The position numbers and the translations under genes are program-made. The notes under the pieces were generated by a model, which did no database searches, had not been told where the DNA came from, and saw nothing but the letters and a program-made list of their open reading frames with translations. Source: DASWYT01 sp965246875 (GTDB taxonomy: Bacteria; Pseudomonadota; Alphaproteobacteria; Micavibrionales; SZUA-601). From it: a stretch of 64,000 nucleotides of DNA. Shown piece after piece: positions 38,282-46,951 of this stretch (position 1 is the stretch's first letter; each line of letters starts with the position of its first letter). The DNA lies in the NCBI GenBank assembly GCA_965246875.1, contig CBDFFU010000006.1, positions 372,001-436,000 on the forward strand. The letters are read 5' to 3'.

Positions 38282-39175
38282 CTAATGTGCAGCCGGTGTC
38301 GGTGTGCTGGCGGCAGCTTGACCTGTAGCCACAGATGCCGGATCACGGCCACTCAGCAACGCATCCAGTTTTTGCGAAAACGTCTCATAGCTGATCTCAC
38401 CGGCGACGGTATCGGCATTTGGCATGTCTGACCCAAAGATAAAGGTCGGTGTGCCCTTGAGATTGTGACGCGCAACACCATCAGACGCGATCTGCATGAT
38501 GCCTTTTTCCAATTCGCTGTTGGCCATACAATCATCGAACATCTTGTCGGTAATGCCAGCGACTTTGACCATCTGGCGCAACGCGCTTTTCACGTCTGGT
38601 GCAAACACCCACTGATCCTGTTTGCTGAACAGCAAATCCAGAATTTGGAAATATTGTTCTGGCGGGGCGCAACGGGCGATTTTTTCGCCTTGCAAGGCTG
38701 GCTCATTTAACGGGAACGGGCGGAACACCATTTTCACTTTGCCATCATCGATATAATGCTGTTTGATTTGGATCAATGTCGTCGTGTGGAACTGGGCGCA
38801 GTGCGGGCAAGACAGTGAGCTGTAATCATAAAAGGTCACCGGCGCATCGGGATTACCTAAAACGCGGTCGGCCAATGCGGCTTTGACATCAAGCGTTGAG
38901 CCAGTTGTTGAAACAGCCGTAACGGGGGCCGCTGTTGGTGTTGCGGGTGTGGCAACAGGCGGTGCGGTCTCAGTTGCTTTTTCAGCAACAGGAGTGGCGG
39001 CTGGTGTTGCAGCTGTTGTAACTGCAGGCGCTGCTGGGGTGGCTCTGGTAACAGGTGCCGTGACAGCAACAGGTGCTGGTGCCAGATGTTGGCGAATAGC
39101 TGGGACGCCCATCACGATGGCACCGATAACGGCACCGATACCGATTGATAAAGCGATAGCTGACGATCCGCGCAT
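38282..39175 (-). CDS. DsbA-family thioredoxin-fold protein
   Basis: The ATG at 39175 has a strong AGGAG eight bases upstream, giving 297 residues; the upstream frame to 39229 is not needed. One N-terminal membrane anchor (SSAIALSIGIGAVIGAIVMG) is followed by a 90-residue Ala/Thr/Val/Pro linker, then a DsbA-like domain. The redox motif is CPHC in SLSCPHCAQFH, with the cis-Pro in KGTPTFIFG. It is probably periplasmic and either forms or reduces disulfides. In alphaproteobacteria this type of protein commonly lies next to DciA and mutY, as here. Confidence 0.9.
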   Translation of the reverse strand: MRGSSAIALSIGIGAVIGAIVMGVPAIRQHLAPAPVAVTAPVTRATPAAPAVTTAATPAATPVAEKATETAPPVATPATPTAAPVTAVSTTGSTLDVKAALADRVLGNPDAPVTFYDYSSLSCPHCAQFHTTTLIQIKQHYIDDGKVKMVFRPFPLNEPALQGEKIARCAPPEQYFQILDLLFSKQDQWVFAPDVKSALRQMVKVAGITDKMFDDCMANSELEKGIMQIASDGVARHNLKGTPTFIFGSDMPNADTVAGEISYETFSQKLDALLSGRDPASVATGQAAASTPTPAAH

Positions 39176-39300
39176 AAGAAAGGCTCCTGAAAATGGGATA
39201 AAAGATGTGCCAGATTCTCTGGCAGACATGGCCGTAATTGAGCAGATTTGTTAACGTTTTGTCAAGAAATTCCGCATATCAAGTGACAGAAATCTCGGTG

Positions 39301-39678
39301 TTAACGTTTGCCGGTCTGTGTTGATATCACTTTGATATCATTGATTAAGCTATAACCAAAGGCTTGATTGATACGGGTTTTCAATTGCGTTTTATCATGG
39401 GAAATGATAAGCGCCTGACCACTGTCCCGCGCGCGCAAGTGAAGTGTCGCACCCTGCTGCTCACCCTTGGGAAAGGACAGCCGGTGCAAAAAACTGCCGC
39501 TGGCATGGGTGTTCAGCGTCAGGTCCGGCCACAGGGTCAGCAATTGCAGGTAATGCCCGGTCACACCTTTGGGCGCGGCCTGCTTGATGACCGGCTGCAA
39601 CGCAAAGCGCAACGGCTGAAAACTGCCGGAGCGCTTGTCCGGTTGCTTTTCTGCATATTTTGTTTGGGAATCGTTCAT
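39301..39678 (-). CDS. DciA-like DUF721 protein
   Basis: A 125-residue protein with the DUF721 arrangement: a basic N-terminus, VIKQAAPKGVTGHYLQLLTL near residue 30 and a strand-rich C-terminal half (GATLHLRARDSGQALIISHD). DUF721 proteins of the DciA type load the replicative helicase in bacteria lacking DnaC/DnaI. The family call rests on pattern and on the neighbourhood (DsbA-like protein and mutY). It is divergent from mutY. Confidence 0.75.
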   Translation of the reverse strand: MNDSQTKYAEKQPDKRSGSFQPLRFALQPVIKQAAPKGVTGHYLQLLTLWPDLTLNTHASGSFLHRLSFPKGEQQGATLHLRARDSGQALIISHDKTQLKTRINQAFGYSLINDIKVISTQTGKR

Positions 39679-39726
39679 TGTGCCTCAACTGTAGTCAACC
39701 GCACCGAACAAGTCTATTTTTATCAT

Positions 39727-40821
39727 ATGCCCATAACATCCCCATTACCCGCCAAGCTGTTAAACTGGTACGACGCCCATGGTCGCAGTGACTTGCCATG
39801 GCGGTCCCATGCCGGGCGGGCGGAAACGGCCTATCACACCTGGATCTCCGAGATCATGCTGCAGCAGACAACCGTTGCGGCCGTTATTCCCTACTACCAC
39901 AAATTCCTGACTCGCTGGCCGACCGTCGAAGCCTTGGCACAAGCACCGCTTGATGACGTGCTGCATGCCTGGGCTGGCCTTGGGTATTACGCCCGCGCGC
40001 GCAATCTGCATAAATGCGCGCAAGTGGTAACAGACAAGTATCACGGCCTTTTTCCCGCTATGGTTGCCACCCTCAAAGATTTGCCAGGGATCGGTGATTA
40101 CACAGCCAATGCCATAGCAGCCATTGCCTTCGATAAACGCGCTGTCGTGGTGGATGGCAATATCGAACGCGTCATGAGCCGTGTGTTTTGCATCGACACC
40201 CCGGTGAATCAACCGGCAGGCAAAAAGATTGTCGCAGCGCGGGCGGATACAATTTGGCCACAGAAACGTAGCGGTGATTTCGCTCAGGCTCTAATGGATC
40301 TGGGGGCCATGGTCTGCACGCCCAAAAATCCGCATTGCCTGATATGCCCCTGGCAAAAGCATTGCGGTGCCTTTCAAACCGTACGCACGGCAGAACTGCC
40401 GGTCAAAATCAAAAGCAAAGTAAATAAAACCCGTTACGGCATCACATTCGTGTTGCGCGACACAGACAACCGGATTTTACTGCAACAACGCCCCGCCAGC
40501 GGTTTGCTCGGTGGCCTGTGGGAAACACCGTCAACGCCGTGGACTGAAACCAAATGGACAGCAAAAGAGAAAATACAATCTTACGCCCCCGCTTTGCCAC
40601 CAGACCTGCAATGGCAGAAACTGAAAGGCAGCGTCCGCTATGTCTTCAGCCATTTCCCGCTGGAATTGACGGTCTATACCGTGCAGACGACAAAAAGAAC
40701 GCTTGACGCCTGTGGACAATTTCCCGATGCTCGAACAAAGTGGTTCAAAGCCGACACATTGCCGGCTTTGTCGAATTTAATGAATAAGGTTTTGCAACAT
40801 GCGGCTGTGGATGTCTTTTAA
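39727..40821 (+). CDS. mutY: MutY, A/G-specific adenine DNA glycosylase
   Basis: A 364-residue base-excision enzyme that removes adenine opposite 8-oxoguanine. The catalytic Glu is in WISEIMLQQT, the HhH motif is LPGIGDYTANAIAAIAF with the catalytic Asp in VVDGNIERV, and the four-cysteine 4Fe-4S loop is formed by CTPKNPHCLICPWQKHC. The C-terminal NUDIX-like domain recognises 8-oxoG (TFVLRDTDNRILLQQR). The frame is open from 39364, but ATG 39727 precedes the conserved N-terminus. It overlaps the next gene by 23 bases. Confidence 0.95.
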   Translation: MPITSPLPAKLLNWYDAHGRSDLPWRSHAGRAETAYHTWISEIMLQQTTVAAVIPYYHKFLTRWPTVEALAQAPLDDVLHAWAGLGYYARARNLHKCAQVVTDKYHGLFPAMVATLKDLPGIGDYTANAIAAIAFDKRAVVVDGNIERVMSRVFCIDTPVNQPAGKKIVAARADTIWPQKRSGDFAQALMDLGAMVCTPKNPHCLICPWQKHCGAFQTVRTAELPVKIKSKVNKTRYGITFVLRDTDNRILLQQRPASGLLGGLWETPSTPWTETKWTAKEKIQSYAPALPPDLQWQKLKGSVRYVFSHFPLELTVYTVQTTKRTLDACGQFPDARTKWFKADTLPALSNLMNKVLQHAAVDVF

Positions 40822-41566
40822 AATCATGCTGATCGCCGTGTGTGTCGTCATGTTTGGCATCGCATCGCATGCCCAAGCAACACCGCCCGTGTATACTGAG
40901 CCGACGATGAATGCCATGCTCGATATTCTGTTTGCCAATGGCTATATTGACCCCAATGACCCACAACAATTGCTTGACTATGTGCGCGGTAAAGATTGTA
41001 CATTGTATCAACGTTACTACACCAACGATTTCGCCTGGAACAAAATCAAGTTGCGTATCGCTGGCGAAACAAAAGTTTTGCAAAAAGACATTGCTACACA
41101 TTTTATTTTGCACGAAGAAGTTTATCTGAGTCGTTACAATTTTAAGACTAAATCATTCGACATCGTGTCTGATAGCCAGATCAAAAACATTAACCAGATC
41201 ACATTGTTTAACAACGGAACATTTACCTGCAATAATCAGCCTGTTGCCTATCCTGATACTGTCATACCTATTTCTTATGATCTGCGCCTGGATGTGCCGC
41301 TATCGCTTTACCGACTGCCGATGGCCGAAGCCATGGCGCGGCGGATTTTACCTGATATTATCAATGCCGGTAGCATCAGCACAGTCATAACGGGCAGTAC
41401 GGCCCAGAAACGGATTGTTTACGCCACAATTTATCTGACGGTTGATGGGGTGATGGGGATTACCAACCGTGGCGGCGTCCTTGGGGGCCATCTCGACAAA
41501 ATCGAATTTTTCCTTGATCCCGACCGCACGCAGCGCATCAAGCGTTTTCTCTACAGCGCAACCTAG
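40799..41566 (+). CDS. Secreted hypothetical protein, possibly DUF4852 family
   Basis: A 255-residue protein with a signal peptide (FKIMLIAVCVVMFGIASHAQA). The mature domain begins EPTMNAMLDILFANGYIDPN and is rich in beta strands. Size and layout match the protein at 18537, but no shared motif is decisive. It starts 23 bases inside mutY; in-frame ATGs at 40811 and 40826 are alternatives, the last just after the mutY stop. No catalytic motif was seen. Confidence 0.65.
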   Translation: MRLWMSFKIMLIAVCVVMFGIASHAQATPPVYTEPTMNAMLDILFANGYIDPNDPQQLLDYVRGKDCTLYQRYYTNDFAWNKIKLRIAGETKVLQKDIATHFILHEEVYLSRYNFKTKSFDIVSDSQIKNINQITLFNNGTFTCNNQPVAYPDTVIPISYDLRLDVPLSLYRLPMAEAMARRILPDIINAGSISTVITGSTAQKRIVYATIYLTVDGVMGITNRGGVLGGHLDKIEFFLDPDRTQRIKRFLYSAT

Positions 41567-42199
41567 ATGATGATCGGGTCTATTTTTACAACCGGCTTTA
41601 TGCTGGGTGCCAGTTTTATCGTCGCCATCGGTTCACAAAATGCGTTTGTCTTGCAACAGGGGTTGCGGCGTCAATATGTGGGTGCCGTTGTAGCTCTGTG
41701 CATTGCGGGTGACGTGACGCTGATTTTGTGTGGCGCGTTTGGTGTTGGCGCACTGATCCAACAATGGCCGTTTCTGACATGTCTCATGAGTGTCGGTGGC
41801 GCCATCTTTCTAACCCTCTATGGTTTGCGTGCAGCGAAACGTGCAGCACGGCCCTATCATGCCGCTTTGATACCACAAGCCACACAAACCAGATCCTGCC
41901 GCTCTGTGTTGCTGACAGCCGCTGCCTTCACATTTCTCAATCCACACGTCTATCTGGACACCGTGATTTTGTTGGGAACCTTGGCCAGCACCTATCATGA
42001 TATGGCACGGGTTATTTTTGTCAGTGGCGCCATGACAGCGTCAACAGTCTGGTTTTTAGCTTTGGGTTATGGGGCGCGCTGGCTCGGGCCTCTGTTTGCC
42101 AAGCCGATTGCCTGGCGCATTCTCGATGGCCTGATTGCTGTCAGCATGTTGCTGATCGCCGGGCAATTGTGGTTTACAGCGTATGCGTCAATGCACTGA
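41567..42199 (+). CDS. LysE/ArgO-family amino-acid exporter
   Basis: A 210-residue inner-membrane protein with six predicted helices. The family signature IVAIGSQNAFVLQQGLRR is near residue 20, and a conserved AAAFTFLNPHVYLDTVIL block near 125. Members export basic amino acids such as lysine or arginine. It starts directly after the stop of the secreted-protein gene. An Lrp-type regulator, often a LysE partner, lies at 48045 but is not adjacent. Confidence 0.9.
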   Translation: MMIGSIFTTGFMLGASFIVAIGSQNAFVLQQGLRRQYVGAVVALCIAGDVTLILCGAFGVGALIQQWPFLTCLMSVGGAIFLTLYGLRAAKRAARPYHAALIPQATQTRSCRSVLLTAAAFTFLNPHVYLDTVILLGTLASTYHDMARVIFVSGAMTASTVWFLALGYGARWLGPLFAKPIAWRILDGLIAVSMLLIAGQLWFTAYASMH

Positions 42200-42212
42200 T
42201 GAGATAAGTTGG

Positions 42213-42845
42213 TTAAAGCGTATGTTGAAATCCGACAACGCCGTCGGCAATGAATTGCAAAGCCAGCGCCGCTAATAAAATCCCCATGAGCCGGGCCAAC
42301 AAGCTACACCCACCAGCACCCAACATGCGCACCATGCGACCAGCTGTCAGCATGCATAACAACGCCAGAATTTCGACGCAGGTAATGGTCGCCAAAATAA
42401 CCAGCTTCTGGCCCCAGCCGATCGTCTCGCTCATGTGCAACAGGGCGGCTGTCATACAGCCCGGCCCAGCCAGCAACGGGATGGCCAGCGGGAAAATCGC
42501 GATATCACTGACATCTTTATAAGTCGTTCGTCCATCCCCATCGCCGCGCGTTAACGGCGCGCTGTCATGGGACCCATTGATCATGCGAAACGCCGTGACA
42601 AACAATAAAATCCCGCCAGCAATACGAAAAGCGGACAGGGAAATCCCCATATTTTGCAGCAGATATTGCCCGATCAATGAAAAGCCGATCAGCACACAAA
42701 TGGCAATGATGACAGCCTTATAAGCCACGCGGCGGCTGGCCCGTTCATCCCGATTGCCGGTCAGGGCCGCAAACAACGCTGCCGTGCCAATGGGATCGAC
42801 GATGACAAACATGGCGATAAAAATCGAGATAAAGAGATTGATCAT
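42213..42845 (-). CDS. MarC-family integral membrane protein
   Basis: A 210-residue polytopic membrane protein with six helices. It shows the MarC/NAAT signatures FVIVDPIGTAALFAALTG near residue 16, FRIAGGILLFVTAF near 75 and FPLAIPLLAGPGCMTAAL near 115. The function of the family is not firmly established; the earlier link to antibiotic resistance is doubtful. It is convergent with the LysE gene. Confidence 0.9.
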   Translation of the reverse strand: MINLFISIFIAMFVIVDPIGTAALFAALTGNRDERASRRVAYKAVIIAICVLIGFSLIGQYLLQNMGISLSAFRIAGGILLFVTAFRMINGSHDSAPLTRGDGDGRTTYKDVSDIAIFPLAIPLLAGPGCMTAALLHMSETIGWGQKLVILATITCVEILALLCMLTAGRMVRMLGAGGCSLLARLMGILLAALALQFIADGVVGFQHTL

Positions 42846-42920
42846 ATCTGGCCTGTCTGGTTATGGCTGTGAACCTGTCGCCTATCGTTTATAACGCGTG
42901 GCGCGAATTTTGACCATGAA

Positions 42921-42952
42921 AAAAGGCCGCTTGTCTGAACAAACGGCCTTTT
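42921..42952 (-). terminator. Rho-independent terminator after ccrM
   Basis: The stem AAAAGGCCG / CGGCCTTTT extends inward through TTGT/ACAA, with T-rich flanks on both strands. On the minus strand it follows the ccrM stop by 18 bases. Confidence 0.85.
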
Positions 42953-42969
42953 GTTACAATAGGCAATAT

Positions 42970-44100
42970 TTAAACCGTCAATGTCGCGCGCACATCCTGG
43001 CGCAATTGATCCAGCGGGATGGTTTTGCCCTTGGCGTCTTCGAGGTGCCAGAACGTCCAGCCGTTGCAGCTTGGGGCGCCTTGCACCAACGCTCCCATCT
43101 GATGGATGGAACCACGTGATTTTGCCGTGTCGGCCAGTTCCAGATAACCATCGACGGCCACTTTGGCTTTGAACCGGCGGCGTTCGTCGACCAGAACCGT
43201 GCCGGGGCGCAACATGCCACGCTCGATCAGGGTGCCGAACGGGATACGTTTCTCTTCACGCTTGGCCTGCAATGTCAGCGTGTCGTTGGGGGCATCCTGG
43301 GTGATGGCGGCCAGACGTTTTTCTGAGAAATCAATGTAATCCTGCTCACGCTCGATGCCGATATACTGGCGGCCCAAGCGTTTGGCGACGGCTGCGGTCG
43401 TGCCGGTGCCAGAGAATGGGTCTAGCACCAAATCGCCCGGCTGGGAGCTGGCCGTCAGCACACGGTGGAGCAGGGCTTCCGGCTTTTGGGTCGGATGCGC
43501 CTTGCGGCCTGACGCGTCCTTCAAACGCTCATGCCCGGTACAGAGCGGCATTTCCCAGTCGCTGCGCATCTGTTTGTCGTCGTTCAGGTGCTTCATCGCC
43601 TCATAGTTGAAACGGTAACGGCCTTCCTTGCTCTTGGCGGCCCAGATCAAGGTCTCATGGGCGTTGGTAAAGCGGCGGCCACGGAAGTTGGGCATCGGGT
43701 TGGTTTTGACCCAGACAATGTCGTTCAAAATCCAGAACCCCAGATCCTGCAAAATCTTGCCGACCCGGAAAATATTGTGATAGCTGCCAATCACCCACAT
43801 CCCGGCATCGTCCTTCATGACCCGATGGGCGGCTTTCAGCCAGTCGGTCGTAAACTGGTCATAGACGGCAAAGGATTCAAACTGGTCCCATGCATCGTCG
43901 ACGGCATCGACCACGGAATTGTCGGGACGGGACAGGTCGCCACCCAGCTGCAGGTTATAAGGGGGATCGGCAAAGATCAGATCGACCGATTTTTCCGGCA
44001 GACTGTTCATGACTTGAACGCAGTCGCCTTGAATGATTTGGTTTGGAATAATTTGATTCGTGGCAAGGGGAGTCGTTTGCGCTGCAGCTTTTTTGGCCAT
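42970..44100 (-). CDS. ccrM: CcrM-type DNA adenine-N6 methyltransferase (GANTC)
   Basis: The protein has 376 residues from ATG 44100, or 380 from the in-frame ATG 44112. Near the N-terminus is GDCVQVMNSLPEKSVDLIFA leading into the catalytic DPPYNLQL. The SAM-binding FSGTGTTAAVAKRLG comes later, the beta-class order. The extra C-terminal domain (RFKAKVAVDGYLELADTAK to SCNGWTFWHLED) is the DNA-recognition extension of the CcrM group. CcrM methylates GANTC sites after replication and ties gene expression to the cell cycle. Five GANTC sites lie directly upstream, suggesting self-control by methylation. Confidence 0.95.
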   Translation of the reverse strand: MAKKAAAQTTPLATNQIIPNQIIQGDCVQVMNSLPEKSVDLIFADPPYNLQLGGDLSRPDNSVVDAVDDAWDQFESFAVYDQFTTDWLKAAHRVMKDDAGMWVIGSYHNIFRVGKILQDLGFWILNDIVWVKTNPMPNFRGRRFTNAHETLIWAAKSKEGRYRFNYEAMKHLNDDKQMRSDWEMPLCTGHERLKDASGRKAHPTQKPEALLHRVLTASSQPGDLVLDPFSGTGTTAAVAKRLGRQYIGIEREQDYIDFSEKRLAAITQDAPNDTLTLQAKREEKRIPFGTLIERGMLRPGTVLVDERRRFKAKVAVDGYLELADTAKSRGSIHQMGALVQGAPSCNGWTFWHLEDAKGKTIPLDQLRQDVRATLTV

Positions 44101-44114
44101 CGTTAGTCTCATTT

Positions 44115-44234
44115 GATTCAGTGAATTAAAACAGACAATTAGATGTCGTTATTCATCTAATGTCTGACCTGAATCTTGAGGCTGATTTGATGAAGAAGGG
44201 GTAAACAAGATTCGTTAAAAGAATCAATTGAATC
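44115..44234. promoter_or_regulatory. Cluster of five GANTC sites upstream of ccrM
   Basis: GANTC occurs at 44115-44119, 44171-44175, 44209-44213, 44221-44225 and 44230-44234, all in the AT-rich region before ccrM. Chance expectation is about one site per 256 bases, so the density is roughly tenfold raised. In Caulobacter, methylated GANTC sites in the ccrM promoter lower its expression. Confidence 0.7.
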
Positions 44235-44324
44235 AATTTCTTTGACTGGTTTCTTCAAGCTGTCTCTCAAAAGACACATTTTTGGCAAGACCGTTTTAAG
44301 ACTTACCGTTTTAACGAAAACTGC

Positions 44325-44558
44325 TTAATTAAAGTTGAAAGAAGTGTGCTGTGTTTTGGCCCATTCTTGCAATTGCACATTGTGTGCTGGAACGATGGAA
44401 GCCTTGGCAAACACCGGCTCGCGGCGCATCAGGAAAATCATGGTGGCCAGATACAGACCCAACATGGCCAAGAACATCAAAATGCCATGCTTATGCACAG
44501 CATCGAAAAAGGATGAAATGGATACGAGCAGGCTGATAAAGACATATTTGAAAATCAT
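44325..44558 (-). CDS. Small membrane protein upstream of ccrM
   Basis: From ATG 44558 it has 77 residues: two hydrophobic segments (IFKYVFISLLVSISSFF and GILMFLAMLGLYLATMIFLM) joined by a short DAVHKH turn, and a 30-residue polar C-terminus. The frame continues to 44630, but that N-terminus is less convincing. It lies on the same strand as ccrM, 224 bases upstream. No family is recognised. Confidence 0.5.
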   Translation of the reverse strand: MIFKYVFISLLVSISSFFDAVHKHGILMFLAMLGLYLATMIFLMRREPVFAKASIVPAHNVQLQEWAKTQHTSFNFN

Positions 44559-44663
44559 GATGGTCTCGCAAGTAAAAGTTAAATCAAGCAGTTCTTCGCT
44601 TGTAACCTCTACTAGCAAGATGTGTGCCAATTGCTATGTTAAATAATATAAGGGGATATGGTT

Positions 44664-45320
44664 TTAGATGTACTCATCATATTGAGCGGATAGAACAATA
44701 TCCGCCATGGGCATCCGTTTTTCCTTGAAGTGATCAATGACGGCTTGCTCCCCGGCTGCCAATTCAATGTCGGTTGCAATTGAACCCGGGTATAAACATG
44801 TCACGGCAATACCCTCGGCTCGCAAGGAGTAACGCAAACTGTGCGACAGGCCACGGAGGCCGGATTTGGACGCAGCATAGGCAACGGAATCAGACGGATA
44901 ATGATCAAGCCCCGAGACTGAGCTGATAAAAATGATTTTTTTGGCACGGCCTGTACGAATATTGGGCAGCATCGCTTTGCTAATCAGCATGGCATTCGTC
45001 AGATTGACATTGATAATATCCACTTGCCTCTGGTCAGGCATGTCTTCAAACGACGCATCCTCCCATATCCCCGCATTGTAAATCAAAACATCAATTGGCG
45101 TTTCGGCTACAGCATCTTTGATGATGTGATGTGCGTCTAGTGAACGCAGATCAGCTTGAATATTGTTGACCTCAACATTTGCAGTAACAGATGACTCAAC
45201 CGCCGTCCGCGCAACAGCAAAAACGTGGTCGCCAGACACTGGCAAGCCGTCAACAAATGCTTTACCAAGACCCCGACTGGCACCGATAATGAGATAGTTG
45301 TTAGATTGCTTCTCTAGCAT
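44664..45320 (-). CDS. Short-chain dehydrogenase/reductase
   Basis: A 218-residue classical SDR. It has the cofactor motif GASRGLGKAF near residue 13, YNAGIWED (the NNAG equivalent) near 81, the catalytic Ser in FISSVSG and the Tyr-x3-Lys in AYAASKSGLRGLS near 148. The substrate is unknown. The PYPGS-like block LYPGSIATDI follows the active site as usual. It is four bases downstream of the peptidase E gene and seems to be the last gene of that operon. Confidence 0.9.
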   Translation of the reverse strand: MLEKQSNNYLIIGASRGLGKAFVDGLPVSGDHVFAVARTAVESSVTANVEVNNIQADLRSLDAHHIIKDAVAETPIDVLIYNAGIWEDASFEDMPDQRQVDIINVNLTNAMLISKAMLPNIRTGRAKKIIFISSVSGLDHYPSDSVAYAASKSGLRGLSHSLRYSLRAEGIAVTCLYPGSIATDIELAAGEQAVIDHFKEKRMPMADIVLSAQYDEYI

Positions 45321-45324
45321 GGAA

Positions 45325-45945
45325 TTATATCAACTTGATGTAATTATCTTGTATAACTAGCGCCTGATCATCTTTCAACCCAATTAATGACCCAATTGAA
45401 TTTTGCGCGGCTGCAACCAGCTTTTGGATTTTCTCAGCATATTTAGGATTGTCGATATGCGGCATGACGTGAAAATCGACCAGACCCAAGCCGGTGTCAT
45501 GCGTCAAGTCTGCAGCGGTTGCATTATCCAGATCCCCGATAAACGAAATCGACGGCCCCGTGACAATCGCACCCGCGCTGCTGCCGATATACCATACGCC
45601 GCGTTCCACACAGTCTTTTATGATATGCTCAAAACGGCAGGCCTGCATCTCTTGCAACAAATAATAGGTGTTTCCACCCGTCACATAAATGATGTCGGCA
45701 TCCTGTAACGCATCGGCAACCCGGCTCTCGCTCTGCTCTGCCAAATCATAAACAGTGAGGTTAAAACCAAAATCGGTAAAAGCCTGCATCTCGTCATGCA
45801 GCCAGCCCTTTTTATCCGCTGGATACGGATTGGCGGCGGTCGTAATGCAAACAATGTTGCATTCAGCAGCCGGTTTTTCAAATAAGAAAGCGGCTTTGGC
45901 TAAAATCTTATCGGCGGAGGAACACAGTAAAAGCTTTTGCATCAT
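45325..45945 (-). CDS. Peptidase E-like serine dipeptidase (family S51)
   Basis: A 206-residue protein of the class I glutamine amidotransferase-like fold. It has the family blocks IIYVTGGNTYYLLQ near residue 85, the nucleophile Ser in YIGSSAGAIVTGP near 118 and VDFHVMPHID near 160. S51 enzymes cleave Asp-X dipeptides; some relatives are cyanophycinases. The start overlaps the trxB stop (ATGA-type), showing translational coupling. Confidence 0.88.
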   Translation of the reverse strand: MMQKLLLCSSADKILAKAAFLFEKPAAECNIVCITTAANPYPADKKGWLHDEMQAFTDFGFNLTVYDLAEQSESRVADALQDADIIYVTGGNTYYLLQEMQACRFEHIIKDCVERGVWYIGSSAGAIVTGPSISFIGDLDNATAADLTHDTGLGLVDFHVMPHIDNPKYAEKIQKLVAAAQNSIGSLIGLKDDQALVIQDNYIKLI

Positions 45946-46946
45946 TCAATGATCCCCAACCCCGCCAAATACCGATCGGCCTCAAGTGCCGCCATACAGC
46001 CCATCCCGGCGGCGGTCACAGCCTGGCGATAGACTTTGTCTTTCACATCGCCGGCGGCATAGACGCCTGGCACCGATGTGGCGGTGCTGTCGGGGGCGGT
46101 GACGATATAACCTTCAGCGTCGATATCCAATTGGCCTTTGAATAATTGGGTGGCCGGGTCGTGGCCGATGGCGACAAACATGCCGTCAACCGCAATATCC
46201 TGCACCGCGTCAGTTTTCAGATTGCGCAGGCGTAAGCCCGTGACACCGGCCGGTTCCGTTCCGCCAACCGGATTGCCGAGAACTTCTTCAACAGCATTGT
46301 CCCAGATCACCTTGACCTTGGGATGAGCAAACAACCGATCCTGCGCGATTTTTTCGGCACGTAAACTGTCGCGGCGATGGATCAGCGTGACGCTGTTGGC
46401 AAAATTGGTCAGGAACAACGCTTCCTCGACGGCAGAATTCCCGCCACCGACTACGGCCACATCCTTGCCGCGAAAAAAGAAGCCGTCGCAGGTTGCGCAG
46501 GCCGATACGCCCATATTGCGATAGGCTTCTTCAGACGGCAAACCCAACCAGCGCGCCTGCGCACCGGTGCTGATGATGACTGTATCGGCGGTAATCACGC
46601 CCTGGCTTGCGGTCACTTGAAATGGGCGTGCGGACAGATCAACGTGACTCACCCAATCGGAAACGATATTCGTTCCCACATGGCGCGCCTGTTTTTCCAT
46701 TTGTTCCATCAGCCACGGCCCCTGGATCGCATCGGCAAAGCCGGGAAAATTTTCGACATCGGTCGTAATCGTCAATTGCCCGCCCGGTTGCGGCCCGGTG
46801 ATGATTGTCGGTTTCAAGTTAGCGCGTGCCGCGTAAATCGCCGCCGTGTAACCCGCCGGGCCAGACCCGATAATCAACACCTTGTGATGGGTGTTACTGT
46901 CTGGGCCGCTGGCGTTGGGAAGGTTATCGCTGATGTCATGCGCCAT
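45942..46946 (-). CDS. trxB: Thioredoxin reductase
   Basis: A 334-residue flavoenzyme passing electrons from NADPH to thioredoxin. It shows the FAD motif IIGSGPAGYTAAIYAAR, the redox pair CATCDGFF near residue 150, the NADPH motif VVGGGNSAVEEALFL and the end block GVYAAGDVKDKVYRQAVTAA. ATG 46946 is used; a GTG at 46955 overlaps the stop of the upstream ELM1-like gene. It lies in an ELM1-like, trxB, peptidase E, SDR operon. Confidence 0.95.
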   Translation of the reverse strand: MAHDISDNLPNASGPDSNTHHKVLIIGSGPAGYTAAIYAARANLKPTIITGPQPGGQLTITTDVENFPGFADAIQGPWLMEQMEKQARHVGTNIVSDWVSHVDLSARPFQVTASQGVITADTVIISTGAQARWLGLPSEEAYRNMGVSACATCDGFFFRGKDVAVVGGGNSAVEEALFLTNFANSVTLIHRRDSLRAEKIAQDRLFAHPKVKVIWDNAVEEVLGNPVGGTEPAGVTGLRLRNLKTDAVQDIAVDGMFVAIGHDPATQLFKGQLDIDAEGYIVTAPDSTATSVPGVYAAGDVKDKVYRQAVTAAGMGCMAALEADRYLAGLGIIE

Positions 46947-46951
46947 AGGAA

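Noticed and set aside
44236..44332. CtrA-type TTAA boxes upstream of ccrM
   Set aside because: TTAA motifs are present, but their spacings (10 or 11 bases) do not match the seven-base spacer.
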